DNA from: Macrotis lagotis
Taxonomy: Eukaryota > Chordata > Mammalia > Peramelemorphia > Peramelidae
Direction of reading: 5' to 3'
Assembly (NCBI RefSeq): GCF_037893015.1
Contig: NC_133666.1
Location: 565,096,602 to 565,160,601 of the forward strand
DNA length: 64,000 bases
The notes beneath the pieces are model-generated. The model was given only the letters and a program-made list of their open reading frames with translations, was not told where the DNA came from and did no database searches. Positions 42,491 through 55,426 of this stretch are shown here, piece after piece; position 1 is the first letter of the stretch, and each line of letters begins with the position of its first letter. The position numbers were made by a program, and so were the translations under genes.

Positions 42491-44885
42491 GAAAAGATAG
42501 AACACAGCCAAAGAGTGAAAATTCTCCATTCACATCTCAGTGAATCTTAGTTTAATAGTCCTAAACAAAGAAGAAAATCTAGGTTCTCAAAAGGTAAATG
42601 ATTTTTCTTATTTTTGTGATTCATTCTCACTTGACACAAGAGGAATATAGACCAAGGAGAAGGTCTTCTCCTAATGTCAAATCCCTTGGTTTATTGGGAA
42701 GTTAATAAAAACCTTAGGAACATGGGAAGTTCAGATGAGTTATACAATACAAAGTACAAAGGAGTCAATTTGAAAATGAATGGGTCAGATGCTATATTGA
42801 GAATGTACATTAATTCCTTTAGGGCCCTATAAAAATCCTTCATTCTGTTCTTTGGAAAAGATTGTTTATAGTACTCCATTAGCCAGCAAGAGTTAAAGTA
42901 TCTCCAAGATGGAGAAATTTACTCTTTTCTTTGGATCGAATCAGAACTGGTATTTCCTATTTTGCTTTAAAAAACAATTTTTAAACTGAGGAAAAATGTT
43001 TTTACTTTATGGCCAAAAAATCAGTTTCATAAAGAGTCACAAACTTTGTCAGATAACCCTAATCTAATTCTGTGCTTCATAATTTGAAATAAATGAACTA
43101 TTGCCCAGAATAAACACAATGGCCACAAAAAGAGAAAAAGTAACTTATTTCTTTTTTATATGACACTACATTAAAATAATGAGAACATGATTGTGTTCCC
43201 ATATTAAATTATAAGGGTCCTTGGAGTTAACTTCTGCTTTTCATTAAAGTCTGGCATTAATGTCACAAATGGCATTTTGCCATCTTTAAATCTAGTTAAT
43301 CCTACCCAATGAAACCTCAGTCTAACCGATCATTAATCAAAGCAGCCTTAAAAGTTACAACTATTTAGTAACACTATATCTAATGACGAGACACACCTAA
43401 TAAGGTCAGAGAGATGAAATACTTAACACGAAATGGCATATTTAAGAGAAAATGGTTTCAATTACAAGAGTTTTACCAAGTCTCCTTAGTTCTATATTTT
43501 ATCTTACAGGGAAAGCCGCCCAAGTTTAAAAAAGGATAATCTCACTGTTTCCATTTTATTATATCTCATTAGAAGAGAGTTTTTAGTAATGAATTTATGA
43601 AGCTAGGAACTCCTTTGAATAGCGAACTGGAGAAGATATGAAAATTAAACAACATCATTATGCAAAAATATTTATTCTATCAATATTAAGTTCTCTATCT
43701 GGAATTTAGTTTATTGATGCCATTCAACAGTGACAATTTTTTTTCACAGTTTCCTGAAAATTTGGTAGAAGAAAATTTACTTTTAACTAGCAACACCTCT
43801 AAATCATGTTATATTAAAAACTAACTGAAAAGGGTTCAGAGTTCAACTATTTGCTCAGTCTTTATTATTTTGATATATTTTTCTTCTTATCAAAATAACA
43901 GATTGTGATAAATGTAATATTGCATAACAAGGAAACTATTCCATATTTCTATCCAGCTATTCACATCACAGCAGATACCTGACTTAAGTAGTTAATAAAA
44001 ACACAATGTTTCAACTTCTACCCAGGAGTACTTCCATAGGAAAAGGAAATAAAATCTCTTTATAGCAAGGATAATTCCTATAATTTGTATGGTGCTAGTT
44101 TCAACTATTAGTAGAGAACCTGAAGCCCAATTTGTAACTCTGAAAATCTTCCCTAGAGAGCTCATTTCCAATTCACCTCCCTTTACTTAGAATCAATTTT
44201 CATTGATTTATTACCAGCACCAAGGAGTTAAGATGGTTAATCAGGATTTGAATAGTATTAGGCTACAATTAAGGGAACCTATTTTGTGGTCTTTGGGAGG
44301 TGATTTCTACTGCCCCAAAGACACAAAGATCCTGAGAAAAAATGTAAAAATAACTACAAATAAACTCTATAAAATTGCTTGTACTCTCACTTCCCCCAGG
44401 CAATATCAAGGTTTGCATAAACTTGTATTTTAAGGAGGAAAAACCTAAACTTTAATAAAACAATAAAAACAAGGAATATTAATGTTTGAGTTTTCCCTTT
44501 CTGATATACCAAAGACATATGGTAGTAGTAATATTCAAATATAAAAATGTGATTCCATGTAGTACACATAAAAATCTGTTGTGTTCAGAAAGACTCACCA
44601 AAGACTGTGAAAATAACTTCAAGTGTTTCTGCTAATCCTGAATGCTTCAGAATCACCTTGTATGGACAGTAGTAAAAGTCTAGTTTGATAGCTCATTGGC
44701 CCATGATATTTTTATCAGGAAAAAGTTTTATTAATTTGATTTCTTGTTTCTCTGTCAGTTTGATAAATATCCCTGAATAATATGCTGCCTGTATGTCAGA
44801 ATATTAATATCTTATATCAAATATTTTTGAGTTCAGGATTTTCCTGCGTCAGAGTTATATATAAACTTAAGCCAGTTGCCATATT
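42491..44885. other. RSPO2 intron, longest repeat-poor block (2.4 kb)
   Basis: No transposon recognised. Small frames (42691-42879, 44203-44433, 44387-44569) have no recognisable domain. Confidence 0.45.
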
Positions 44886-45290
44886 GGCATTTCTAAAGCC
44901 CAGATTTAACCATGCCACTCACCCTTCCTTGGATTAAGAGACTTGGTGTTTCCACATTACCCCCAGAATAAAATACAAAACATTTACAATCCTTCCTACA
45001 CATTTTTTCAGGTTGATGGTTATAATCATTCTTCCATACACATACCACCACCACACACATAATATTTCAGACAACCTAACCTACTTGTATTCTCATATAT
45101 GATCTCATACATGATCCCATATCCTCCCCATTTGCCTTGCTGCACAGACTTTCCCCCTTCCTTGGGAAAATGTCTCCTTACCTCAACTTCCTGAAATGTC
45201 AAGATTTCTTAAAAGTTTAGTTCAAGGGTCATTACCTACCAGAAAACTTTCCTGTTTCTTTTACTTATTAATGTCCCCTCTTCCCATTAA
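44886..45290 (+). repeat. L2 LINE 3' region
   Basis: TTAACCATGCCACTCACCC, ACAATCCTTCCTACACATT, AGTTCAAGGGTCATTACC. Confidence 0.65.
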
Positions 45291-45309
45291 CATGTTTGTG
45301 TATGTGTGA

Positions 45310-45435
45310 GTGAAAGAGAGAGAGAGAGAAGAAAGAGGAGAGAAAGGGAGGGGGAAGGTAGAAAGAGGGGAGAAAAGTAGAAAGAGGGGGAAAGGGAGAA
45401 TAAGGGAGAGGGAGAAATGGAGAGGGTTTGAGAAA
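45310..45435. repeat. GA-rich purine tract
   Basis: (GA)n runs grading into G-rich GAAAGGGAGGGGG-type text. The open frame at 45310-45552 is a by-product of this composition. Confidence 0.9.
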
Positions 45436-46569
45436 GGGGGTTATCAAATCTTCAAATTCTGTGAGAAGAATCTAAGTAGAAGGCACAGAGAATTAAAGGG
45501 GGAAAGACCTAGGGAAAAGGATTCACAGATAAGGAAATTGGCAAGTAAGTAGAAAAAAAGGCAAATAATATGAAACAGTGAAACAGAGAAGAATTTAAGG
45601 CTGAAATGACAGGGAGAAACTGAGGCTTCTCAAAAGGATGGAGTGAAAAAACATCACACAGAAGGTAAAAGGCAACTGAACAATTGGCGCTAAAACAAAC
45701 AAGATTAGTTTCTCCTAAAAAGGGGGGACTGTATGTATGTTCTGAGAATAACACAGTTGAAGATAAACCAATGGAGGGAGAAAAAGAAGTGATTTCATCA
45801 AAGGAATACAATATAGAGTAATTAGAAAAAATGAAAAAGAGTTAAGAAAAAAGTTTGGAACAAAGGCATGGAAATCAGGTTGGGGGAGAATCTGGTCTTC
45901 CCCCAAAAACACTTTTATAAGCATTTATAACTGAAACTGACAATTCAAAAAAGTTATTTTCCTTGATATTTTTATATGACAGTTTCATCTTTCAAAAGGT
46001 ACATGAAACAATAAAGGAATAGTTTATACTGGAGTTTATTCTCATGGAAAAACAGAAACTAGTGGCTGGAATGGAAGTGATAGAGACACGTAACTTGGGG
46101 AAGTAAACTACTCTTACCTAAAGTTTGTAAAAGAGGAGAAGAAAGATAACTAACATCTGACATGTAACCTCGAAACAGCAGATTTCAGGTGATTCAATGA
46201 AATGATGACATTGACTAAAATTTCACAAAAGAAGTTACTCTGGTGGGGGGGAAGTGAAAATAAGAATATTCTGAAGCAGTTAAAATGAGAAAAACAGGAA
46301 CTGACTGAAAAGACTAATGTGAATGCATAGATTATTCACCCACAAACAATTTTTTATAAAAGGAAATCTACAAAACAGGGAAGCAATGAGAAGGCAAAAG
46401 AGAATATACATAGCAGACTATACACTAAATATACTATATACACTATATACCATCATGGAATAGTCCTATTTTCAGGCATTCTAAACTGAAACTGATGAGG
46501 AAAGCTTAAGGCTGAGAATTTTTCTTTTTTCTTTTGCCTTAAATTTAAAGAAGGGAGAGGAACTATTAA
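45436..46569. other. RSPO2 intron, nothing recognised
   Basis: Purine-biased. Overlapping minus-strand frames (45509-45924) reflect this bias. Confidence 0.4.
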
Positions 46570-47050
46570 GTGTATATCTCTAAAAAAATCAAAGAAAGAA
46601 GGAAAGAATCCATATGTAGAAAAACATTTGTAGCAGCTCTCTTTAGAGTAGCAAAGAACTAAAAGCTAAAATGATACCTACAGGGATATTAGAAATGACA
46701 AAATAGATCAATTTGGAAAAACCTGGGAAGACTTGCATTAACTGATACAGAATATAATGAGGAGAACCAAGAAGATGATTTACACAATGAGATCACTGTA
46801 AAAATAATTTTGATAGACTTAAGAACACTGTATTATGTGGCAACAAATCATGATTCTAGAGAGCCAAAGATGAAGAAAGCTAACTACCTTCTTGACAAAG
46901 GGATGAAAGACTTAAGAAACAGAAGGAAATTCACATTTTTGGATAGTCAAATAGAATTTGTTTTGATTGACTATGCATATATTTGTTGAAAGTATTTTAA
47001 TTTTTTAATGAGGTATGGAGAGATGGGAGAGAAAATAAATGCTTATTAAT
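46570..47050 (+). mobile_element. L1 3' end, 5'-truncated, old
   Basis: TTTGTAGCAGCTCTCTTTAG, GGAAAAACCTGGGAAGACTT, ACTGATACAGAATATAATGAG, then a final GAAAATAAATGCTTATTAATT. Confidence 0.8.
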
Positions 47051-47059
47051 TGAAATAAA

Positions 47060-48325
47060 AGAAGGAAATAGACTTTTACTGGAGTGGAAACATTGATAAC
47101 TTACAGAAATAAAGCAGAGATGTTCTCATTGAAAATGATAGGACAAAAAATGACTAATAGGGAGTTGATAGCAAAATGAGTAATGAAATAAATCTCACCA
47201 AGTTGCCTTTGATGAATTCAAGATACTACACTACATGAACTGGCACCTTGGATAGCGAAAAAAAATGACAGAAATGACTGCTGAACCGCCCCCCCCCAGC
47301 TATATGTGAAAGATGGCAGAAATTTGGAGAGGTACTATATGATTAGAAAAAAGATATAAGAAATTTATATTATTTTTTAAAGGTAAGAGATAGGCCACTG
47401 TGAATTTGAGTTGGGATTCCTAGGGAAATTCTAAAATGAAATTTTTAAAGAGGTGGGCAATGAATTTCTAGAAAAGAAAGTAATGACTAGAATGTGCCAA
47501 CATGACTTCATCAATTATAGGTCATGCCAGACTAACTTTACCTTCTTTGTTTATATTTTGTTTTGTTTTTACAGTTCCTAAACTAATAGATATAATGATA
47601 TAATATTTACCTATATTTTTGAGAAACAATAATTTAACTTATATAATTTTTGTAAAACCGTGGACTAAGATGAATAATGCAACTCATAACATGCTCAATG
47701 ACCAAATTAAGGCACAGAAATATTACTATAGCAACCTGATAGGTATATTTCCAGTGGACTGCTTGCCTTTACTTTTCTCTGTGATTTTAAATATTTATAT
47801 CAATGTCTTAAAGACATAAATGTCTTACTCATAAAAACAGACACAAAATTTGCAGCGAAGGCCATTATGAGAAGACAGAATTAGCTCCAAAAAGGTCTTG
47901 ATAGGCTAAAGTATTCAGATACTTTCATTCAGATATGACTTTTCTGAGTTTTTTTGTGGCAAAGATCCTAGAGTGATTTGCCATTTTTCTTCTCCAGCTC
48001 ATTTTCCTGGGACAAACCAAGTTAAGTGACTTGCCCAGAATTACATAGCTAGTATGTGTCTGAGGTCAAATTTGAACTAGACTGGTGCTCTATTCACTGT
48101 GCCATCTAGCTGCCCCAACTGAATCTAATAGCCTGAAATTCAATAGAGAATAATATAAAGGTTTTACACTTAAGTTCAAGAATCAACTTTAAAAAGTATA
48201 GCAAGAGGAAGATTTCATTAGACAGGAAATTATCTTCAAACTATCAGAGAGCTCAAAGAAATATCAATGTTATGAAGCCACCAGTACAGCTAACACCATC
48301 TTGGGCTATTAAGAAAGGTTGTTGC
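47060..48325 (+). repeat. L3/CR1 LINE (reverse-transcriptase region), split by Mar-1
   Basis: AATTATAGGTCATGCCAGAC, TTTATATCAATGTCTTAAAG, then after the SINE TAGCCTGAAATTCAATAG and ACACCATCTTGGGCTATTAA. The frame is broken throughout. Confidence 0.85.
47915..48117 (-). mobile_element. Mar-1-like CORE-SINE inside L3
   Basis: GTGGCAAAGATCCTAGAGTG, AAGTGACTTGCCCAGAATTA, CACTGTGCCATCTAGCTGCC. Confidence 0.85.
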
Positions 48326-48353
48326 TGTTGGTGGTGGTGGTGGTAGTGATGGT
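48325..48353. repeat. (GGT)n-type microsatellite
   Basis: TTGGTGGTGGTGGTGGTAG at the tail of the MAR4-like element. Confidence 0.85.
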
Positions 48354-48354
48354 G

Positions 48355-48600
48355 TTTTTCCTTCTTTCATGAAAAAGACCATGGCATCAGGGAGATGATG
48401 CACTACATGCAAGAGAACTGGATTTAAGTGAGGGAGGGTTGTGCATAGTCATCAGTCTCACTTGCTTCTCTAGAGCCATCTGGGTCAAGTGACCAGATAT
48501 GGATCAGAGTGACTTGAGATGACCCTGGATGCAGTGAGAGACCTTAGTCTTTTTGGGCTAAGGCCTTAATCAGGTCTCAGTTTGACTGGGACAATACCCA
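48355..48600 (-). mobile_element. MAR4-like/RTE tail
   Basis: AGACCATGGCATCAGGGAG, GGGTTGTGCATAGTCATCAG, CTGGATGCAGTGAGAGACC. It inserted at the right end of the L3 text. Confidence 0.85.
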
Positions 48601-48654
48601 TTCCTTGTCTAAAGCAGCTATGAAAGAAATGAAGGTTAAGAATGGTAGTCTTAG

Positions 48655-48785
48655 CCTCCCTAGTCTTAGTTTACTCACCTGTAAAATGTTTTATATAAAA
48701 TGTAATTTTATGTAAATATGTAATAATACCTACTTCACAGAATTATTTTAAGGACTAAGTTAGATTTTTGCATCATGTAGAAGAG
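48655..48785 (+). repeat. MIR remnant
   Basis: TTAGTTTACTCACCTGTAAA, ATACCTACTTCACAGAATTA. Confidence 0.7.
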
Positions 48786-48789
48786 TTCC

Positions 48790-49130
48790 TCTCCAACTCT
48801 CAATTTATATTCCACCTCAGAGAATCAACTCAAGTCCATCTACAGGAAGCCTACAAAGGTCATTCTTTCCAATTACTATTATCCCAATAGTCTACTCTGT
48901 ATGTACTCTGCACACATTTTGTATTCCACCCAAATATGTACTATGTAATTACATATGTACCTATATACAAACGTAGATATATATAACATATAAGTTTGAG
49001 GACATGGACTGTCATTTCCATATTTCTATTTCTAGTCCCAAATTCCTATTGAATTTGACTCTATAGTTCATAAAGTGTTTAGTGCATTGTACAGCATTCT
49101 ATAAAGGCATGCTTGTAGGTCTACTATTCT
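48790..49130 (+). repeat. Probable L2 3' end, heavily decayed
   Basis: CATCTACAGGAAGCCTACAA, then AGTTCATAAAGTGTTTAGTG. Order fits L2 but the similarity is weak. Confidence 0.4.
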
Positions 49131-49339
49131 TCATCCTAGTACTGAGCTTATTATTTGCCTTTGTTGTTATATTTTAAGCTGTCTAATAATACTCAGTAGT
49201 CATTTTTCTTCTATTTTTCAATTTCTTCTCAGGGGTAAAAAAAATCTATTAAATCACACAAAAATGACATACCAAAGAGAGAAAGTGGCAACTTATGTTT
49301 GTTTCACCTTCAAAGAAGGTTAGAAATTGATTCGGTTCA

Positions 49340-49990
49340 ATAAGAATTCATCAAATATATGTCTAAGTATCTAAGTACAAGGTATTGCTAACACTGAAGG
49401 AAAAAAATTAAAATCAAGCTTATTGCTATTAATACTAAAGAGACAAATATACCTACATAATAATTATAAAATGAACAGAAGGTATAAATCAAATATGAAA
49501 TAATTGGGAAGGGAGAAAATGTGGGGGAACACTAACAAATGAAAGGATCAGGAAAAACCTCAGCTACAAATGGTACCAAAGCTGAGTCTCCGAAAAGAGT
49601 CCTGGAATCCAAGAAAGAAGATTACAGACAAAAAAGGTAGTTTTCTATAAATAGGTACTAAAGTAAAATCTAGAGTTCCATGTGCTAGGAACAGTAAGAA
49701 TGTCTGTTTGACTAGAATTTAAAGTTCGTAAGAGGGAATAAAATAAAATCTTCCTGAAAAAGTTAGTTGACTGCAAAGCGTTGTTTATATTTTGACCTAG
49801 AGACAATAGGGAGCTACTGAGCTTTCAAGAGTATGAAGATGCTAAGGTCTGGAACATCAATTTGGTGGTCATGTGGATGATTAAGAGGCAAGGAAGAAAT
49901 CGTAATTAAGAAGACTATTTCAATAGTTGAATTGGTGGCTATGACATGTTAAGAAAGTTTGGGATATGATATGTTTAAAATAATTATTTC
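49340..49990 (-). repeat. L2 LINE fragment
   Basis: TACAAGGTATTGCTAACACTG, GCTAGGAACAGTAAGAATG, ATAGGGAGCTACTGAGC, ATTTCAATAGTTGAATTGGTG. Confidence 0.65.
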
Positions 49991-50469
49991 TGAGAAATGT
50001 ATAAGAGGTCATTCAGTCTACTGTACATAGAATGTTTTGCTAAGAATGTTGTCTGCTGCTTTTGGTTAATAGGACTAGCTTATTTTAAATAGTTTCATCT
50101 TTTTTAAAAAAAATTCTTTTATGAAAATAGAAGAATATTAAGTTACAAAAAATACTTGATTTTTTGAAAGATAATACAATCTTCAATTTAATACTTCAAA
50201 TGTTTTCAACAAATAATATGAAAGATGTAAGTTAGGCTTCTCATTATCTTATATCTTTCAGAATTTATCGACTCAATTACATCAAAGCAGACATCTTCAG
50301 AAACTACAGAAAGATATACAAGATTCTGTCCACTAACTACAAGCAATGTTTAATAAAAGACCTTTGATGCTAGAGTAACACCTGGAGCTGGACAAATCCT
50401 CAGAATCTTTTACTTTAGAGTTTGACCTTAGAAAAAGTACTGGGAAAAGAATTTTATTTTACAGCATTA
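49991..50469. other. RSPO2 intron, nothing recognised
   Basis: AT-rich without nameable repeats. Confidence 0.4.
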
Positions 50470-50650
50470 ATGATACAGAGTTGGATGGGACTTTATAATC
50501 TATCCAATACAACTCCATTATTTTATTGGTACCTTCACTGAGGATCAAGAAGGTTAAATAGCTTACCCTAAGGACAGAGAGGTAATAAATGCCAGAGGCA
50601 GTATATTAACACAGGTGTTCTTGACTTCAAAATCAGTGTTATGACTTTTC
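50470..50650 (-). repeat. MIR3-like SINE remnant
   Basis: GAGTTGGATGGGACTTTATA, CACTGAGGATCAAGAAGG, GTATATTAACACAGGTGTTC. Confidence 0.6.
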
Positions 50651-51619
50651 AAATGCTTTGGGTAACTTCTAGGAAAATCTAAATGTAAACAAGCTTTTAT
50701 CACCCTATAGAAGGTTTTTCATAGGCAAAAAGATGTCATATCAAATAGAATAGACTGACTTTTGAAATATTTTGGACCCTTTCAGTAGTTAAGAAGCAAA
50801 TAAACAAGTGTTAAGATTTTTGTATAATATTTTTCTAAGGAAAAAGAATTCTCCATTCTACCACAGGGGGGCGATGATTCACTTTAGAAAAACCTGAGGA
50901 AGAAATTTGAAAATAAGCATAAAAACAGTGCTGGATTCCTTTGTAGTTTTGATTATGCCATTTAAGGCTACTTGAGAACTATTCCCAGATGTCTGAATGG
51001 CAAAGGAAAAGATCAATTTAAAGATGACTTCCCTTCATTAGTTATGAGGTGTTTTTCATCTTTCTTCTGCCACTTCCCAAACCTAACTAAACTTTATAAC
51101 ATACATTAAAAGTTTATGCTGTTTTAATTTCCATATTATTTTCCTACTGCTACTATGAGTTGTGTCTTCTATTAATAGCTTTCTAATCAATATTTCGGGG
51201 GGGGAACCTTAGTTAAAATATGGATTAAAAACTGACATGGCCTTTCTTGACAAACATTAACTATATGGTCTACTAAACTTGAAAGCCTTGAACAAGAATA
51301 GACAAAAAAAGGGAAAAGTTGAAAGGAAACCAATTTGACATAGTCCCAACAAGTCACTGTTTCCATTTAACTCACAATACTTACATTCCTGCCATTATAA
51401 AAGGAAAAATTAGAGAATTTTCAAATATGAAAACAAAATTAAACAAAATCAATATATATGTGTGTGTATGTGTGCAGAGAGAAATAAAAGTACATGACAT
51501 GTATAGAAATAGTTTGTAAATTATAAAAGCTATAGATACAAATATTGTTTGGAGAAAAGACATTAACTACCCTCAAGAAGGCATTTTCATTCCAAGTCTT
51601 CTCCATTGGATAAAAAATT
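50651..51619. other. RSPO2 intron, repeat-poor
   Basis: About 1 kb. A G8 run lies near 51197. Frames at 51319-51563 have no recognisable domain. Confidence 0.4.
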
Positions 51620-51765
51620 TAAATCACTGAATTTTAGAATGAAATAGATCTAAGCAATCTAGACTGGTTCTTTTTTTTGCAGCTGAAGTCAAGTAATTTT
51701 CCCGAGGTTATATCCTTAGGTTGTTGGAGATCTGGGACTTTAATTTAAGTCTCTAGAATCCTTTT
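51620..51765 (-). repeat. MIR3-like SINE remnant
   Basis: GAATTTTAGAATGAAATAGA, CAAGTAATTTTCCCGAGGTT. Confidence 0.45.
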
Positions 51766-51939
51766 TTTTTTTAACTTTCCTGGAAACTGTATCTTATAGG
51801 AAGGACCTTACATTAGAGATAGATGTTTGGTGTTTGGCACTTGCACACAAAGATTTTCACTCTAGTATTAGGCAAACAAAACAAAAAAAAAACAATCTCA
51901 AAAAACCCTTTGCAGCCCTCCAACCTAGATGTTGACATT

Positions 51940-52180
51940 AATAGAATATTATCATTCATATAGTACTTTGAAGTTTCAAAGTTCTTTACATATAGCATTT
52001 CATTTGAGTTTAGATCTTACAAGTAATTTTATCATTTTACCAAAAAAAAAGTAAACAGTCTCATAAAGTTAAGAATTTTGTTCATATTCATATAACTGAT
52101 AAGTGATATAGCTGAGATTTGAAACCAGGTCTTCCTGTTGCCAAATCCATTACTTTGTTCCATCCACTATACCAAGGGAT
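51940..52180 (-). repeat. MIR copy
   Basis: ATAGTACTTTGAAGTTTCAAAG, GATATAGCTGAGATTTGAAAC, TTCCATCCACTATACCA. Confidence 0.75.
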
Positions 52181-52299
52181 AGCAAAATACAGATTTTTGC
52201 ATTTCTGAATGGTTTTATATTTTTAAATAAAGTTTTATTTTATTTAAAATATAAAAACCATTCTTGGTTTGGGAGTCATATGCTAAATAAGCTGTAGAG

Positions 52300-52755
52300 A
52301 ATGACCTGCAGACTTCAAAAAAACATGGGACAAATTACATGAACTGATGCTGAGCAAAGGGAGCAAAGCTAAGAATACATTGCGAGCTGATCAACCTTGA
52401 TGGAAAAAACTCTCAGTGATTCAGGGCACTAGGACAACCCTTGAAGACCTACTATGGACAATACTATCCACATCCACAGTAAGAAAAACAAAACAACATT
52501 TTTTTAAAAATTTCTTAGTTTCTTTCCTAACTCTTTGTTTTCTATTTTTCCCTTTAACCCTAATTCCTCAGACAGAAAATGACTAACCTGTAAATATGTT
52601 TAACACAAATGTGTATGTATAATATTCACGAGACTGCTGCTGAGGGGTGGGAAGGAAGGGTAGAAAGAAATTATGTAACAAAATATGCATATGCATTTTG
52701 AATGAATGTTGAAAAACTTTCATAACATATAACTGGGAAAATAAAATAAAATATC
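52300..52755 (+). mobile_element. L1 3' UTR fragment
   Basis: ATTACATGAACTGATGCTGAG, ACTATCCACATCCACAGTAA, GTTTAACACAAATGTGTATG, final AAAATAAAATAAAATATC. Confidence 0.85.
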
Positions 52756-52924
52756 AATTGGAAAAAAGATTGGAAAAGAAAAAGAAGACAATAACCTGGT
52801 CCTCAGGTCTTAGTTGACTGACACTGGTACTATATCATACTGCCTCTGAAAGAGGAGAATGTGAATGATCATTTGTACCATTTATTATATCTTTGGCTAT
52901 ATTGACTTGTTGAAGCAATAAGTT

Positions 52925-53130
52925 TTAGAGAAAAAGGCACTATATGTGCATGGAAAATGACCTGGGTTCAAATCTTAGCTCTGTTACCTTTAAGTAAATC
53001 ACAACCTGAGCCTCAGTTTCTTAATATGTAAAACAGAAGTAGTAATACTTGTACTATCCATCTCTCAGAAGAGAGAATAAATGACAAAGTGTATTTAAGT
53101 TTAACAAAACTACAATGAGCTAAATAGATT
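52925..53130 (+). repeat. MIR/THER1 copy
   Basis: AAATGACCTGGGTTCAAATC, TCAGTTTCTTAATATGTAAA, ATCCATCTCTCAGAAGAG. Confidence 0.8.
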
Positions 53131-53264
53131 AATTTTTATATTATCAAATCAATGCCTTTCATTTGCTCAGTTCTCTATATTTTTCTTGATGTAAGATGCA
53201 TAATATTATCTTAAATGATGCACTACTATTCCTAAATACATTAGTGGTAAAGAATATGAATATT

Positions 53265-53620
53265 CAAATGAGCAAGAATCATATGAATGATTTCTCTCAA
53301 TCACTAAGAGAAATAGATATAAAAACAAATCTATGGTTTAACCTCATACCCAATAAACCAAGATGATTTAAAAATAAAAAAGCTAATATTCAATGGGCTA
53401 TGGAAAGACAAAAACATGAAATGACTGGTGATAGAGCCCTACTATTCAAGAATGTAATTCAAAATTGTGTGAGATAGGTTACCTGAATTGTTTGCAGATT
53501 TTTAAAACATCAATACTACTACTAGGCACATTACCTAAATAGATCAAGGACAGAAAGAGAGGTCCTATAACAGAACAAAATATCTGTAACAGAACACTTT
53601 GTAGCAGCAAAAGTTAAGTC
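53265..53620 (+). mobile_element. L1 fragment around the end of ORF2
   Basis: TCACTAAGAGAAATAGATAT, TTTAACCTCATACCCAATA, ATCAATACTACTACTAGGC, CACTTTGTAGCAGCAAAAG. It lacks the L1 3' UTR tail that normally follows. Confidence 0.75.
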
Positions 53621-53659
53621 AAATCTTCTAACACTTTATTCTCTTTCACATAATCAACT

Positions 53660-54050
53660 AACTAGCAACAATGGTCTTCTTGCTTGTTTTTCCTTGTACA
53701 GGATAATACATCTCCTAAATCGGTGCCTTTTTATTAGTTCTCTCTATTCTTGGAATCCTCTCCCTGCTCCCTTTCCATTACCTCCAGGATACCCTGGCTT
53801 CCTTCAAGACTCAGTTCAAATACTGCCTTAAGCAGGCCTTTCTGCGTTTTCATTTCCCCATGGTTAAGCTTTCTCAACTCAAATTGCCCTCACCCACTCT
53901 TTATAAAGGCTGCAGAAAACTTGATGTTTACATGTTTTTCTCTCCCTTTAGAATGTAAGCTTCTTGAGGGTAGGAACTGTTTAGTATATTCCCAGTCCTT
54001 AGCAGAGAATCTGGTATGTGGTATGTACTTGATAAATACCTATTAACTGG
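53660..54050 (+). repeat. L2 LINE 3' end
   Basis: GGAATCCTCTCCCTGCTCCC, CTTCCTTCAAGACTCAGTTC, TAAGCTTCTTGAGGGTAGGA, CTTGATAAATACCTATTAAC. The 98-codon frame at 53750-54046 is chance in the L2. Confidence 0.88.
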
Positions 54051-55424
54051 CTACCATAACATAAAAGCAAACAATAGTTTATGCAGTCTCAATTCTAAAG
54101 AAAAGAAAAGGAAATGCACTTTATTCCTCTGAGTAGAGAGGTGGGGACAATGATGCAAAAAAAAAGCATTTCTTAGATACAGGATATATATATATTTTTT
54201 CTTTGATTTTTTGCCTAATTGCCTCTGCTACAATAAAACATTAACTAAACAAAATTTTCATATACCATAGAAATACAATGAAAAACAAAAACTTCATATT
54301 TGTGACCAAAAGTTATTTCACTTCTTGCCTAAAGTGAGCTTCAAATCAATCACACTATCATAGGTTATGAGTTTCACAGATAAAAATCATGAATTTATTT
54401 GGTATATGACAATATCATCCCTTCTTACTCTCCCCCTCCCCCTTTAAAACACATACATACAACGTCACACTTTAATAAGAAGATGATGCTAGCTCCATTT
54501 TGATTTGATTAGGAGGCAGGATAATGAAAAAAATGTCAAGATCCTCTGTAGTTGACTTCATACTGTAATAGGAGGTGCCTTTTAATATAATTACATTAGG
54601 ACTGGAGGTATGATACCTTCTGCTTTTGCTTAAATCGATAAGCATCAACTAGATGAAACTGTTCAGGCAACAAATGACATTTTGGGGAATTCTAGTCACA
54701 GGATAATTTTTTAAAAATTTTATACAAACCATTTTCCCCATTAAACTAGAGGGACACCCAGTTTCTAAGAGACAAATTGAATAATTCTTTCTATCTAGCA
54801 AATGACAAGTCAATAACCCTTGTTACCTTAGGTCTTTAGCCAAGAAGAACATCAAGGAACTGTTTCTGTGAGCAGTAGGGATTTAATGAGAGATGTGTGA
54901 CAGAATAGTCTGAAAAACAAAGATTCTTCTTCAAATACTACCTCTAGGGGAGAGGGGCTGGCCCTGGGGAAGGCAGAAAGTGCTCAATACTGCCCATTTT
55001 CCAAAGGGGGGGGGAAGAGGAAACATGAAAAAGGAAAAAAGAGAGCTTTAGGTTTTTGAATGAATAAACGAACAAACAAGTTGATGTGGATAGCAGAAAT
55101 GTCATCTTCTATTTGGTATGTCTTGAGAGAGGCCAAAGTTTCTTTTCCATGAAATATTTTCCACAATTTAGAGAATATGGGAAGTATTGTATAACTTAAA
55201 TTCACATAGCATATGTTTCCAACATTTGAGAAAATGGCTTGGAGTGGATAGAGGAGAAAACAGAGAGCAAGATTGGTAAATATCTACACATTAGCCCAGA
55301 GATGAGAAATGGAAAGAATATTTATTCTCACAAGGAGAAAGTGATAGCAAAGGTGGGTGAGAAAAAGGCATTTGTAAGCACCCATTCTCACTCAAAAACT
55401 GTTGTTTTCACAGAGGAGTCAGTC
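54051..55424. other. RSPO2 intron, repeat-poor 1.4 kb block
   Basis: No nameable repeat. A G9 run lies near 55007. Frames at 54984-55205 and 55239-55469 have no known domain. Confidence 0.4.
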
Positions 55425-55426
55425 AA

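Noticed and set aside
45310..45924. Charged open frames near 45.5 kb
   Set aside because: Driven by a GA-rich tract on one strand and its complement on the other. There is no domain.
53750..54046. 98-codon plus-strand frame
   Set aside because: It lies inside an L2 3' end and has no coding similarity.
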